In this document: piece by piece, positions 24,474-33,158 of the stretch
Layout of the letters: every line of letters starts with the position of its first letter
Position numbering within the stretch: position 1 is the stretch's first letter
Origin: Bacteroidota bacterium
GTDB taxonomy: Bacteria > Bacteroidota > Bacteroidia > Bacteroidales > Dysgonomonadaceae
NCBI GenBank assembly: GCA_023437305.1
Contig: JAEZGN010000004.1
Coordinates: 124,001 to 188,000, forward strand
DNA length: 64,000 bases
Direction of reading: 5' to 3'
Position numbers and translations under genes: made by a program
The notes under the pieces: model-generated
Database searches by the model: none
What the model was told of the DNA's origin: nothing
The model's input: the letters and a program-made list of their open reading frames with translations, nothing else

Positions 24474-24779
24474 ATGAGAAAATTATTTATCAAGGCCAGA
24501 GATTATCTGGATGACGGACTGCGCGGGATGTGCGGCCGTCTGACACCCGGAAAACGGGTGGCTGCCATCGTCGGGATGGTCGTGGTGTTCGCCGGAGTCA
24601 ATTTCTATATGCTCTTCCGGGCGGTCTATAACATCGGCCGGGAAGACGCAAGGCGGGAAAAGGTGATTGAGATTACACCGCTCAGTGTGCCGGACATCGT
24701 GCCTCACGGTACGGACACGCTCTCCCGGCGGACACAGCGGGAAATGGAAGAGTTCTTTAACCAATTTAATTTCGATTAG
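24474..24779 (+). CDS. traL: Conjugation protein TraL (DUF3989)
   Basis: A 101-residue protein with one membrane span at about residues 35-53 (VAAIVGMVVVFAGVNFYMLF) and a conserved SRRTQREMEEFFNQFNFD end that identifies DUF3989/TraL. It lies 2 bp before traM and may be translated together with it. Function within the channel is not known. Confidence 0.87.
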   Translation: MRKLFIKARDYLDDGLRGMCGRLTPGKRVAAIVGMVVVFAGVNFYMLFRAVYNIGREDARREKVIEITPLSVPDIVPHGTDTLSRRTQREMEEFFNQFNFD

Positions 24780-24781
24780 CG

Positions 24782-26083
24782 ATGACACAGGAAGCAAATA
24801 AACTCAAACGGAAGCAGGACTTGAAGAAGTACCTGGTCTTCGCGCTGATGTTCGCCGTATTCGTAGGTTCCCTATGGCTGATTTTCGCGCCCTCCGAAAA
24901 AGGGAGGAAGGAGCAGGAGCAATCGGTCGGGTTCAACACCGAACTGCCCGATCCCCGCAATGCCGGGATTGTCGGGGACAAGAAGACGGCCTACGAGCAG
25001 GATATGATGCGGCGCAAGCAGGAGGAGAAGATGCGCACACTCGAAGAACTATCTTTCGGTACGGAAAAACCGGACAGCACGGTACGGCTGTCCTGGCAGG
25101 ATGAAATTCTCTCTCTTGATGCAGGCGGGACGAAAGCGGAAACAGCGTCTTCAGGCAGAACGGTCTACCGTGGCAGCGGCTCTTTTCAATCTTCGACCTC
25201 AGCTTACCGGGACATCAACCGGACTCTGGGCAATTTCTACGAGGAGCCGAAAGAAGACCCGGAAAAGGAGGCCTTGCGCAAGGAAGTCGAGGAATTACGC
25301 AATTCGATGGTGCAGCAGCATAGTATCCAGCCATCCTACGAGGAGCAGGTTGCCCTGTTGGAGAAATCCTACCAGCTCGCCGCCCAATACACCTCAGGGG
25401 AAAACAGTGCTGCCCGGGAAACATCGGATAGAGCTCCGGGGAAAGCCGACGGCAAGGCTGACATCATACCTATCGGACAGGTGTCCGTTCCGGTCGTTTC
25501 CTCCCTCTCGCAACCCATGAGCGATGAGCGGATTCTCGCCGGACTATCGGAATCCCGCAACTGGGGTTTCGTCACTCCGGTAGGAACCGGGGGTACTGCG
25601 GAGAAGAACACCATCCGTATCTGCGTACATGGCGACCAGACCGTACTCAACGGTCAGAGTGTGCGGCTCCGCCTGCTGGAACCGATGCGTGCGGGAAACA
25701 CCCTGCTGCCCCGCAACACCCTCGTAACTGGTACGGGGCGTATCCAGGGCGACAGGCTCGGTATCGGCATCGTCTCGCTGGAATACGGCGGATTGATTAT
25801 CCCGGTAGAGTTGACGGTCTATGACTCCGACGGGCAGGAAGGCATCTACATCCCTAATTCCGCGGAGGTCAGCGCGGCGAAAGAGGTGGCCGCCAATCTG
25901 GGGCAGAACCTCGGTACGAGTATCTCCATCACCAACCAGTCCGCGGGGGACCAATTGTTATCGGAACTCGGCAAGGGGGCGATTCAAGGGGTGTCGCAAT
26001 ATGTCTCCAAAAAACTGCGGGAGGAAAAGGTACATCTCAAATCAGGTTATACTCTGATGTTGAGCCAAAAGAAAAACAACTGA
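24782..26083 (+). CDS. traM: Conjugation protein TraM, VirB10-like
   Basis: A 433-residue bitopic protein: basic N-terminus (KLKRKQDLKKY), one span at about residues 18-36, a long charged/proline-poor linker and a periplasmic C-terminal domain. The domain contains the family motifs IRICVHGDQTVLNGQSVRLRL, RNTLVTGTGRI and GLIIPVELTVYDSDGQEGIYIP. VirB10-like proteins link the inner and outer membrane complexes. Co-transcribed with traL and traN. Confidence 0.92.
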   Translation: MTQEANKLKRKQDLKKYLVFALMFAVFVGSLWLIFAPSEKGRKEQEQSVGFNTELPDPRNAGIVGDKKTAYEQDMMRRKQEEKMRTLEELSFGTEKPDSTVRLSWQDEILSLDAGGTKAETASSGRTVYRGSGSFQSSTSAYRDINRTLGNFYEEPKEDPEKEALRKEVEELRNSMVQQHSIQPSYEEQVALLEKSYQLAAQYTSGENSAARETSDRAPGKADGKADIIPIGQVSVPVVSSLSQPMSDERILAGLSESRNWGFVTPVGTGGTAEKNTIRICVHGDQTVLNGQSVRLRLLEPMRAGNTLLPRNTLVTGTGRIQGDRLGIGIVSLEYGGLIIPVELTVYDSDGQEGIYIPNSAEVSAAKEVAANLGQNLGTSISITNQSAGDQLLSELGKGAIQGVSQYVSKKLREEKVHLKSGYTLMLSQKKNN

Positions 26084-26109
26084 TTATTCACCATTTAATT
26101 TTTAAGCGT

Positions 26110-27108
26110 ATGAACAAAGTAATTGTAATGTTTGCCCTTGTACTGGGCATGACGATGAGTGCTTTCGCACAGGAAACGGACAAAGTGAACGGCAAAACGG
26201 AGTGCCCAACCGACAATTCCGTGAAATGGACAAAGGAGGCCTATCCCCGGATGGATACAGAGGGGGACTTGTACCACGGTCTGACACGCAAACTGACGTT
26301 TGACAGACTGATTCCGCCGTATGGTCTGGAAGTGACTTATGACAAGACCACACACATTATCTTCCCGTCGGCGGTGCGCTATGTGGACCTCGGTTCCCCG
26401 CACCTGATTGCCGGAAAGGCGGACGGGGCGGAGAATGTTATCCGTGTCAAGGCCACAGTCAGGAATTTCAGGGAGGAAACCAATTTCTCGGTCATTACCG
26501 AAAGCGGGAGTTTCTACACCTTCAACGTGAAATACGCGGAAGAACCGCTGCTTCTGAGCGTTGAGATGAAAGACTTTATCCATGACGGAAGCACGGTAAA
26601 CCGTCCGAACAATGCCCTTGACATCTATTTGCAGGATTTGGGCAGCGAGTCGCCGAAACTGGTGCGTCTGATTATGGAGGCCATTCATAAGGACAACAAG
26701 CGCAACATCAAGCATATCGGCAGCAAGTCTTTCGGCATCCAGTACCTGCTCCGCGGACTGTACACCCACAACGGGCTGCTCTATTTCCACACGCAGCTCT
26801 GCAACACCTCACACGTGCCTTTCGATGTCGATTTTATCACGTTCAAGATTGTCGACAAGAAGGTCATGAAGCGCACGGCTATCCAGGAGCAGGTCATCTT
26901 CCCGCTCAGGGCATACAACTATGCCACCGTGGTGGCCGGAAAGAAGGACGAACGTACCGTTTTCACGCTGGACAAGTTCACGATTCCCGATGACAAGATG
27001 CTGGTTGTGGAACTGCATGAGAAAAACGGCGGACGCCACCAGTCGTTCACGGTGGAGAACGAGGATATCGTCCGGGCAAAGGTCATCAACGAACTTAAAG
27101 TGAAATGA
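26110..27108 (+). CDS. traN: Conjugation protein TraN (DUF4138), VirB9-like
   Basis: A 332-residue exported protein with a signal peptide cleaved after SAFAQ (around residue 21). The DUF4138 domain shows FPSAVRYVDLGS, NVIRVKAT and a C-terminal beta-sandwich-like section. TraN is the outer-membrane partner of TraM, like VirB9 in other systems. The stop overlaps the start of traO (ATGA), and the gene is 27 bp after traM. Confidence 0.92.
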   Translation: MNKVIVMFALVLGMTMSAFAQETDKVNGKTECPTDNSVKWTKEAYPRMDTEGDLYHGLTRKLTFDRLIPPYGLEVTYDKTTHIIFPSAVRYVDLGSPHLIAGKADGAENVIRVKATVRNFREETNFSVITESGSFYTFNVKYAEEPLLLSVEMKDFIHDGSTVNRPNNALDIYLQDLGSESPKLVRLIMEAIHKDNKRNIKHIGSKSFGIQYLLRGLYTHNGLLYFHTQLCNTSHVPFDVDFITFKIVDKKVMKRTAIQEQVIFPLRAYNYATVVAGKKDERTVFTLDKFTIPDDKMLVVELHEKNGGRHQSFTVENEDIVRAKVINELKVK

Positions 27109-27680
27109 CCATGAAAAAGCACGTGTTTATCATAGTTGCGGCAATGCTTGTCCTCTTCGGGGGACAGGCAAACGCCCAACGCTGTCTGCCCGGTATGCGG
27201 GGGATAGAACTGAGGGGAGGTTTCACGGACGGTTTCGGCAAGCCGGTGGATTTCTACACGGGTATCGCGATGTCGACCTATACCAAGCACGCGAACCGTT
27301 GGGTGGTCGGTGCGGAATATCTTCAGAAGAGCTACGGATACCGAAATATGCAGATTCCCCGTGCCCAGTTCACGCTGGAGGGCGGTTATTTCCTGAAATT
27401 CCTCTCCGATCCGTCCAAGACCTTCTTCCTTTCCATCGGCGGCTCCGCCCTTGCCGGCTATGAAACGGTGAACTGGGGCGACAAACAGTTACCCGACGGC
27501 TCGCTGCTCACGACAAAGGACGCCTTCATCTATGGAGGGGCGGTCACGCTGGAATTGGAGAGTTACATTACCGACCGTATCGTGCTACTCGCCTCCATTA
27601 GAGAGCGCTGTCTCTGGGGCAGCAAGGTGGGACTGTTCAGTACGCAGTTCGGCCTGGGATTGAAATTTATCATCAATTAA
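27105..27680 (+). CDS. traO: Conjugation protein TraO
   Basis: A 191-residue exported protein with signal peptide MKKHVFIIVAAMLVLFGGQANAQ, predicted mostly as beta strands, with aromatic repeats and a final GLGLKFIIN strand that suggest a small outer-membrane barrel. Start: the ATG at 27,105 overlaps the traN stop (ATGA); a second in-frame ATG at 27,111 is equally plausible. TraO is a standard member of this operon. Confidence 0.88.
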   Translation: MTMKKHVFIIVAAMLVLFGGQANAQRCLPGMRGIELRGGFTDGFGKPVDFYTGIAMSTYTKHANRWVVGAEYLQKSYGYRNMQIPRAQFTLEGGYFLKFLSDPSKTFFLSIGGSALAGYETVNWGDKQLPDGSLLTTKDAFIYGGAVTLELESYITDRIVLLASIRERCLWGSKVGLFSTQFGLGLKFIIN

Positions 27681-27688
27681 AAACAAGA

Positions 27689-28270
27689 ATGAATATGAAT
27701 ACATTGAATCAAAAAAGAGTATGGAGCGGACTGGTGTCCGTCCTGTTCGTAAGCCTGTTGGCTTGTCTGTTCACAGCCTGCAACGATAAGATTGACGTGC
27801 AGCAGGCGTTCCCTTTCACCGTGGAAACCATGCCTGTGCCCACTCGTCTTGTGTTGGGCGAGACGGCGGAAATCAGGTGCGAGTTGAAGCGTGCCGGGCG
27901 TTTCGAGGATGCACGCTACACCATACGCTATTTCCAGCCGAACGGAAAAGGCTCGCTGCTTCTGGATAACGGCATGAAACTGCTACCCAATGACCGTTAC
28001 CCGTTGGACCGTGAGGTGTTCCGCCTCTATTACACCTCCGGATGTACGGACCAGCAGACCATCGACATCTATTTCGAGGACAATGCAGGGCAGGTGGTAT
28101 TGCTCTCTTTCTCCTTCAACAATGAAAATGAAGAGGAAGAGATGACCGAAGTAACGGAAAAGAGTAAAGACCTGCCGACCATGCAGATCGATACGACACC
28201 TGTTCGCTTCCCGCCCGATTCGCCGGATGAACCCTTTTTCACTCCGCTGACAATGGAAACCGGTCTTTAA
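27689..28270 (+). CDS. traQ: Conjugation lipoprotein TraQ (DUF3872)
   Basis: A 193-residue lipoprotein with a lipobox-like LLACLFTACND; Cys about residue 31 would be lipidated. The DUF3872 domain follows (PFTVETMPVPTRLVLGETAEIRCELKRAG and FRLYYTSGCTDQQTIDIYFED). The C-terminal 45 residues are acidic and proline-rich (ENEEEEMTEVTEKSKD, RFPPDSPDEPF), which looks longer than I expect for TraQ. In CTnDOT, traP (a primase-like gene) precedes traQ; here traO is followed directly by traQ with an 8-bp gap, so traP is missing from this position. Confidence 0.87.
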   Translation: MNMNTLNQKRVWSGLVSVLFVSLLACLFTACNDKIDVQQAFPFTVETMPVPTRLVLGETAEIRCELKRAGRFEDARYTIRYFQPNGKGSLLLDNGMKLLPNDRYPLDREVFRLYYTSGCTDQQTIDIYFEDNAGQVVLLSFSFNNENEEEEMTEVTEKSKDLPTMQIDTTPVRFPPDSPDEPFFTPLTMETGL

Positions 28271-28284
28271 GACAAAACTGCCTT

Positions 28285-28785
28285 ATGAGAAGCAAACTGT
28301 TTGCCCTTTGGCTTTTGGCCTTTTCCTTTGTTCCCGGGCTGTTTGCCCAGACTGGGATTTCCCCACCGGATGCCGGGCTGTTCAACAAGGCGGTGGCCTG
28401 TATCAAGGAAGCGGAAGGCTGGCACGGAAACCATCTGCCTTATGTAGGGTACGGCCACAAAATTCTTCCCCACGAGAAACTGACGACCGATATGACGGAA
28501 GCGCAGGCGGATTCACTGTTGAGAGCCGATTTGAGGAAATTGCATAAGATGTGCAGCCGCTTCGGAAAAGATGCCCTGCTCGTCGCAACGTTGGCCTATA
28601 ATGTCGGATATTACCGGTTGGTCGGGTACGGGAAGATACCGAAAAGCAAGCTGATCCAAAAGTTGGAATCCGGCAACAGGGATATCTACGAGGAGTATAT
28701 CTCGTTCCGATGCTATAAGGGAAAGGTGGTGCCGAGCATCGAGCGACGACGGAAGAAAGAGTTTGAATTGTTGTATATTCCCTGA
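28285..28785 (+). CDS. Phage-type lysozyme (GH24-like) of the tra operon
   Basis: A 166-residue exported muramidase. A signal peptide ends about residue 21 (LFAQ). The catalytic segment EAEGWHGNHLPYVGYGHKI at 42-60 carries the likely acid Glu44 and the YGHK motif of T4-type lysozymes. The second half keeps ALLVATLAYNVG, equivalent to the usual ALxSFAFNVG. Its likely task is to open peptidoglycan for the channel. It is 14 bp downstream of traQ and is the last gene before the terminator at 28,794. Confidence 0.87.
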   Translation: MRSKLFALWLLAFSFVPGLFAQTGISPPDAGLFNKAVACIKEAEGWHGNHLPYVGYGHKILPHEKLTTDMTEAQADSLLRADLRKLHKMCSRFGKDALLVATLAYNVGYYRLVGYGKIPKSKLIQKLESGNRDIYEEYISFRCYKGKVVPSIERRRKKEFELLYIP

Positions 28786-28793
28786 TATATGTT

Positions 28794-28828
28794 AAGAGGA
28801 ACAATCGGAAACGGTTGTTCCTCTTTGA
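28794..28828 (+). terminator. Terminator of the tra operon
   Basis: AAGAGGAACAA pairs with TTGTTCCTCTT, followed by TGATT. The perfect 11-bp stem also has A-rich flanks that could serve the convergent minus-strand operon. Confidence 0.7.
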
Positions 28829-29347
28829 TTAGCCGGTATACGATGCTTTATGGGTAGCGACAGCAGTCTGTATCTTTTCTGCCAGCAGGTGATAGCTCTC
28901 CTTTTTTGTCCGGAGTTTCTGCCGGAATTTAAACAACTGCTCGTCCTTCTGTTCATCGAAGAAAAGGTTGTTCAGTCTTTGGTATGCCAGATATTCCGCT
29001 TCCTTGCGTTCAGCCCGCGTAATCTGCGCTTTAGCGGCGGCGAGTTTCATCAGGCAGGAATTGAAATCGGTACGAAGACCGGTACGCTTGTCGTAATAAC
29101 TATAATATGTATTGATATTTTCACGCGGGTATTGGCATTGCAATCTGGCCTCGCGCCAACGGATTACCCAACGGTAACGTTCATGCAATTCACGAGGCAG
29201 GTCATACGAATGAAGCCGGCACTTCCGTCCGGCTTCATCCTTATACTCGATGGAGATATACACCCAGCGTTCAATCTGTAATTCCCTCTCGGCTCTTGCC
29301 AGGTCCTTGGCATATTCCCACCAGTCGTCAATTCGTTCTTGTACCAT
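28829..29347 (-). CDS. Helical basic protein of unknown function, 172 aa
   Basis: A 172-residue hydrophilic protein rich in Arg, Lys, Tyr and Glu, mostly helical, with ARAERELQIERWVYISIEYKDEAGRKC near the N-terminus and a C-terminal KFRQKLRTKKESYHLLAEKIQTAV segment. No signal, no membrane span, no recognised domain. I chose ATG 29,347, which is 10 bp after the previous gene's stop; a TTG 18 bp upstream would overlap it. Last gene of the long accessory operon that starts at 33,653. Confidence 0.6.
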   Translation of the reverse strand: MVQERIDDWWEYAKDLARAERELQIERWVYISIEYKDEAGRKCRLHSYDLPRELHERYRWVIRWREARLQCQYPRENINTYYSYYDKRTGLRTDFNSCLMKLAAAKAQITRAERKEAEYLAYQRLNNLFFDEQKDEQLFKFRQKLRTKKESYHLLAEKIQTAVATHKASYTG

Positions 29348-29357
29348 AACAGATAAT

Positions 29358-30350
29358 TTAATCAACCCAGAATGTCCCGCAATGCGGACATTTGTGCCCG
29401 CACGGGTAGTCGTTTATATAATACACATCCCTATGTCTGCTAATATTTATATCCCCGGCTGTACAACCTCCTTTCCTGAATGTTTTGACATATTCGGCCT
29501 CTTGCCGCTGGTGTTCCGTCATGTGGCTTTTGGAAAGTTTCTTTTTAACAGACTTCATTCCGGTTTCCCATTTGGTGGAGTCACACCAGTCATGCACCAT
29601 ACCGCAGATTTCGTCTGCATAGGAATAATGCACCTGCGAATCCACAAAGAGATTATCCCTGTTGAACGGGAGTGTGATGTCAATAGGTAACATGGTATGA
29701 TCCCCCGAACCGATACGGCTGTCCGCTATCGCAACCACGACATTGCCATAAAAACGGATGGTCTTGAAGTCCTGTCCGGAATCTTTGGAAACAAGATCGT
29801 TGAACATGGCATTGAAATAAATTCTCAGCTCTCCACCGTATGCGGCTGCCATCAGCATTTCAAGAATCCTGTCGTCATACGGCCCCTTTCGCAACCTGAT
29901 AATCCGTCTTATCCTGTTGCACCAGTATGCTTCCGATTTACTGCGATGGCACTTGCCGTACTGGTATCCTTCGATCTCCAATCCTAACGAATAAAACATG
30001 GTGGTCGTGGAAGTGTTTTTTATCAGGCCTTCAGTCGGATAGGTGTCATTCCGCTCATAGAGCATGTCACAGATGTTATCTTCATTTTCGACATAATCGG
30101 TGCCAAGTCCGGCTTTCTCCATAGACTCTTTAATGTCACGCATCTCGGTACGAAGATTTTCCGAGAATTGCTCCGAGTACCACTCGGAAGATTCTTCATC
30201 CAACGGAAGCATACTGTTCTGCCGGATGCACTTTTCCTGCAAATCCTCGTGTTCGTCAAGTGACTCATTATAATCCACGAAATAAAGGCTTACCGATTTG
30301 GGCACGTGGCACTCCCAAGGTTGTATGGCTGTTGTTGTCATAGCTTTCAT
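29358..30350 (-). CDS. ICE protein of unknown function with C-terminal zinc knuckle, 330 aa
   Basis: A 330-residue soluble protein, largely acidic in the first third (NESLDEHEDLQEKC, MLPLDEESSEWYSEQF). It ends with PCGHKCPHCGTFWVD, a likely zinc-binding Cys cluster. A middle region IRLRKGPYDDRILEMLMAAAYG and VVVAIADSRIGSGDHTMLPIDITLPFNRDNLFVDSQVHYSY looks like the core of a folded domain, but I recognise no family. The start may be ATG 30,350 or ATG 30,341. Preceded in the operon by an 81-bp gap. A role in nucleic acid or protein binding is only suggested by the knuckle. Confidence 0.62.
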   Translation of the reverse strand: MKAMTTTAIQPWECHVPKSVSLYFVDYNESLDEHEDLQEKCIRQNSMLPLDEESSEWYSEQFSENLRTEMRDIKESMEKAGLGTDYVENEDNICDMLYERNDTYPTEGLIKNTSTTTMFYSLGLEIEGYQYGKCHRSKSEAYWCNRIRRIIRLRKGPYDDRILEMLMAAAYGGELRIYFNAMFNDLVSKDSGQDFKTIRFYGNVVVAIADSRIGSGDHTMLPIDITLPFNRDNLFVDSQVHYSYADEICGMVHDWCDSTKWETGMKSVKKKLSKSHMTEHQRQEAEYVKTFRKGGCTAGDINISRHRDVYYINDYPCGHKCPHCGTFWVD

Positions 30351-30431
30351 TCGTTTTAATATGTTTGATAAAAGCAATGAAGCCCTGCCGGTTTTCGACA
30401 GAGCCTCATTGTTCAGTTCGTTCGCCTCGGT

Positions 30432-30590
30432 TCATGGTTCGTCAATAGTAAATTCATCTTCATAAACTTCTATCTCCAGACCGCTTTCACAAATGCGTAC
30501 AAGCCAGGTGTATTGCAGGCGTTCTACCAGTTCGATGTTACGATAGCCCCTGTATGGGCGTATCAATGTTGCCAAATCTCCGACTTTCAT
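30432..30590 (-). CDS. Short beta-strand protein, 52 aa
   Basis: A 52-residue protein starting MKVGDLATLIRPYRGYRNIELVERL and ending in an acidic EVYEDEFTIDEP. The pattern suggests a tiny SH3-like beta barrel. I prefer ATG 30,590, since upstream in-frame sequence shows no coding character. It lies in the accessory operon, 29 bp after the J-domain gene. Confidence 0.5.
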   Translation of the reverse strand: MKVGDLATLIRPYRGYRNIELVERLQYTWLVRICESGLEIEVYEDEFTIDEP

Positions 30591-30619
30591 AATCTTTATT
30601 TTTAAACGGTTTATATTGG

Positions 30620-31642
30620 TTATACTGCCAAAGGCTGTTGTTTTGCCTTCCATTGCCGATGTGCTACAATATATTCCTGACGTTCCTGTTCCAGCCTTGC
30701 TTCCGTTTCGGGGGTATAACCGAGAAATTCGATACATCCTCCGTTATAACCGGTCATCCGGCATCGCATACCCGCTTCGGTGAGTTTGTCAATCCGCTTT
30801 TGTGCGGTCTTGGCACTGGAATACTGCTTGGGCCAGAAGTAATGCTCGCCTTTCGACCCGTAGGTGTCTTCACCGAGAATTAGTTTCCCGGCATTTGCCC
30901 GGCTTTGGATAAAGTCGAAGCGAGCTTTACCGAGTGCCTGGCGTATGGCCTTGTGGGCGGCTCCTTCGGGATGCTTGAAAACCTCAGGCAGTTTATCTTT
31001 GGTTTGCAGCTTCGGCAGTTCCGTCTGATAGGGCTTGTCATACCGTCCGATGCCCAGTGTCAGATAGAAATTTGTATCGAAGTAGTCGGTCATGATGTCG
31101 CTGTTGTCGTAGTTGTACGACATGGTAAAATCACAGACGTTGAGCATGACCTCGCGTGCCCGTTCCGTAATGGTCCGGTCTGTTCCAATGTGATAATGGT
31201 TGATATCTTTATAGATAAGACCGGACTCTTTCGTGAAGGCCTCGAAATCGGCTTTGACCAGATAGATGTTGATGGAACGGTAACCGTTCTGTGTGACGGA
31301 GAATTTATACCGCGGATAGGTCTCCTTGAGCCATTTGCGGATAATCTCCACGATTTCCCCGCGCATCTGTCCGTTGTAGTTCCTGCCTTTCCAACGGTAT
31401 TCGTTATAGACGTATTCCGTGTACTCGTTGGCTGATGCGCCGGCATAGTCGTTTTCATAACCGGATGCAGCGGCCGATACGGTCGTGTCATCCTTCCATT
31501 TGGCGTACAATCTTTCAAATTCGAGATTGATCTGCTGCATGGTTTCCGTACTGCCACCCTTGTCGGGATGGTTCTGCAATGCCAGTACGCGGTAACTCTT
31601 CTTCAGTTCCGCAAGGCTGTTTATATTCTGAAAGTATCCCAT
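30620..31642 (-). CDS. J-domain protein (DnaJ-like co-chaperone), 340 aa
   Basis: A 340-residue protein. The N-terminal 70 residues form a J domain with the invariant HPD at residues 25-27 (LQNHPDKGG) and a helix IV-like FERLYAKWKDD. HPD stimulates Hsp70 (DnaK) ATPase. There is no Gly/Phe region or zinc domain, so it is a class C J protein with its own 250-residue client domain. That domain includes an N-terminal RGEIVEIIRKWLKETYPRYKFSVTQ segment and ends with YNGGCIEFLGYTPETEARLEQERQEY. The client could be an ICE protein; this is inference. ATG 31,642 fits best because the J domain begins there. Located in the accessory operon. Confidence 0.8.
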   Translation of the reverse strand: MGYFQNINSLAELKKSYRVLALQNHPDKGGSTETMQQINLEFERLYAKWKDDTTVSAAASGYENDYAGASANEYTEYVYNEYRWKGRNYNGQMRGEIVEIIRKWLKETYPRYKFSVTQNGYRSINIYLVKADFEAFTKESGLIYKDINHYHIGTDRTITERAREVMLNVCDFTMSYNYDNSDIMTDYFDTNFYLTLGIGRYDKPYQTELPKLQTKDKLPEVFKHPEGAAHKAIRQALGKARFDFIQSRANAGKLILGEDTYGSKGEHYFWPKQYSSAKTAQKRIDKLTEAGMRCRMTGYNGGCIEFLGYTPETEARLEQERQEYIVAHRQWKAKQQPLAV

Positions 31643-31667
31643 AATGTTGATTTTTAATTGATGACCA

Positions 31668-31877
31668 TTAAAAAATGAGTGATTCGCAGAAAAAAGGCAG
31701 GAAGTCCTGTTCGATGCCGAGGTTATCGCATGCCGATTCCAAATCACCTTCCCGCAAATCGTTCGCGTCGCGTAATTCACGCAGGTTTCTTACTTCGGCA
31801 TCAAGGTATTCCCGAGCCGTCTCTTTGTCACACCCGCAAGAAGTGCATATCCTGTCAATGATTATTGTTTCCATCAT
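31668..31877 (-). CDS. Small acidic protein with a CGCD motif, 69 aa
   Basis: A 69-residue acidic helical protein (CTSCGCDKETAREYLDAEVRNLRELRDANDL). A CTSCGC cluster near residues 11-16 could bind a metal ion or be a UBA-like helical fold. It lies 25 bp before the J-domain gene and 5 bp after the 115-aa gene. Function unknown. Confidence 0.5.
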   Translation of the reverse strand: MMETIIIDRICTSCGCDKETAREYLDAEVRNLRELRDANDLREGDLESACDNLGIEQDFLPFFCESLIF

Positions 31878-31882
31878 TATTT

Positions 31883-32230
31883 TTATTTAGTTTTTGTATT
31901 GGAATCGGATAAAAGCTGCACGGTTGTCCGGAGTATCTCGTCCAGCCAGTTGATACAACGTGCCCCGAGTTCAAAAGGACCGTCAATTTCGTACAACTCA
32001 TGGGTATGTTTGTCTTCCACAACGAGATGAAGTTCCTCCCCGAAGAATTGTATCCTGCGCACCAGGCACTCATAGGGATCGCCGTCATGGTCGAACCATA
32101 TCACGTACACAGCGTCCACCGTATCGGGAAACTCCATTTCCGTTTTCCCATATTCCTCCAATACCGCTTTTATGGCGGCTGTAATCTCCTTGCGGAGTTT
32201 GTCTACTTGTTCGCTGAAATCTGTTTTCAT
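31883..32230 (-). CDS. Hypothetical ICE protein, 115 aa
   Basis: A 115-residue acidic protein; an N-terminal helix (VDKLRKEITAAIKAVLEEYGKTEMEF) is followed by beta strands (AVYVIWFDHDGDPYECLVRRIQFFGEELHLVVED). ATG 32,230 was chosen because upstream codons fall in non-coding sequence. No family is recognised. Confidence 0.55.
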   Translation of the reverse strand: MKTDFSEQVDKLRKEITAAIKAVLEEYGKTEMEFPDTVDAVYVIWFDHDGDPYECLVRRIQFFGEELHLVVEDKHTHELYEIDGPFELGARCINWLDEILRTTVQLLSDSNTKTK

Positions 32231-32303
32231 AAGGCATAAAAATGAATGCGGGAGCCGCCAGCGGACTCCCACGATTAGACATTCGGTTTATTTATCGGAA
32301 ACA

Positions 32304-32804
32304 TTACGCGTAGATATTGATGCGATTGAACGATTCCGGACAATGCTGGAAGACAAGCGGCAGATTGACGTGTACCATCGGGTACTCCACCCAGCCGCTG
32401 CCTCTCCGGTAGCCGGTATCGGTAGCGAGGTTATTCAAAACCAGAAACTCCATCGCGTCGGGATTGTTGTTGATGTCGATGAAAGCCTTGTCGGGCAGTC
32501 CGATGGCATCCGTCTCTTCCAGATTGACCGTCAGAATTGTGTAAGGCTCTTCCGTATCGGCCAGTTCCAGACAGAGGGCGAGCCAGCCGTTGCGATAGAT
32601 TTGCGGAACCAGCCGTACAGCCTGCCCCTGATAGATGTAGAGCTTATCCCGATAGGATTTGTCAGTCGGAACGATTTCAAATTCGTCTTCCATTTCCGTG
32701 AAAGAAAGCATCTGGTTATGGACTGCCACGAATGTATCGTTCTTCACCCGGTAGCACAGGTGGTCCGTTCCTGCCGAACGGATGATTTCAAATGAAGTGT
32801 TCAT
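32304..32804 (-). CDS. DUF4313-like protein, 166 aa
   Basis: A 166-residue protein that I assign to DUF4313 by the segment LADTEEPYTILTVNLE...PDKAFIDINNNPDAMEFLVLNNLATDTGYRRGSGWVEYPMVHVN. The N-terminal 55 residues form a separate small region. DUF4313 has no known biochemical function and is typical of Bacteroides conjugative elements. In the operon it lies 28 bp after the previous gene and 73 bp before the 115-aa gene. Confidence 0.7.
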   Translation of the reverse strand: MNTSFEIIRSAGTDHLCYRVKNDTFVAVHNQMLSFTEMEDEFEIVPTDKSYRDKLYIYQGQAVRLVPQIYRNGWLALCLELADTEEPYTILTVNLEETDAIGLPDKAFIDINNNPDAMEFLVLNNLATDTGYRRGSGWVEYPMVHVNLPLVFQHCPESFNRINIYA

Positions 32805-32832
32805 GATTCGGTTGTTTTTGAGTTATTACTGG

Positions 32833-33147
32833 TTAATTGCTTATGGTATTTGCCTTTACGCGGTCTTCGCACACGAGAGCCACGAAGTGTATTTCCATTA
32901 TCTTGTGTCCGAAACAGACATCCGAGTTGTACTCCGCCCTCTGCCACAGCGTGAAACGGTCATTGCGGAACGACCACCGGAAATAACCGGAAAGCGATCT
33001 GTAATGCGGGTGGACGTTTCTCTCTATTAGTCGCCTGTTTACCTCCATGATGTTGGCCGACATCAGGATGATGTTCATGATTTCGATAAACGCCCTCGGC
33101 GCGCAAGGGTCTATCGGGAATATCGGTCCTATGAAATTCATATTCAT
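32833..33147 (-). CDS. Hypothetical ICE protein, 104 aa
   Basis: A 104-residue protein with a hydrophobic N-terminal third (FIGPIFPIDPCAPRAFIEIMNIILMSANIM), possibly membrane-associated, and a basic middle region. The C-terminus is SDVCFGHKIMEIHFVALVCEDR. No family is recognised. It is 11 bp downstream of the 164-aa gene. Confidence 0.5.
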   Translation of the reverse strand: MNMNFIGPIFPIDPCAPRAFIEIMNIILMSANIMEVNRRLIERNVHPHYRSLSGYFRWSFRNDRFTLWQRAEYNSDVCFGHKIMEIHFVALVCEDRVKANTISN

Positions 33148-33158
33148 AATTGTATGTG

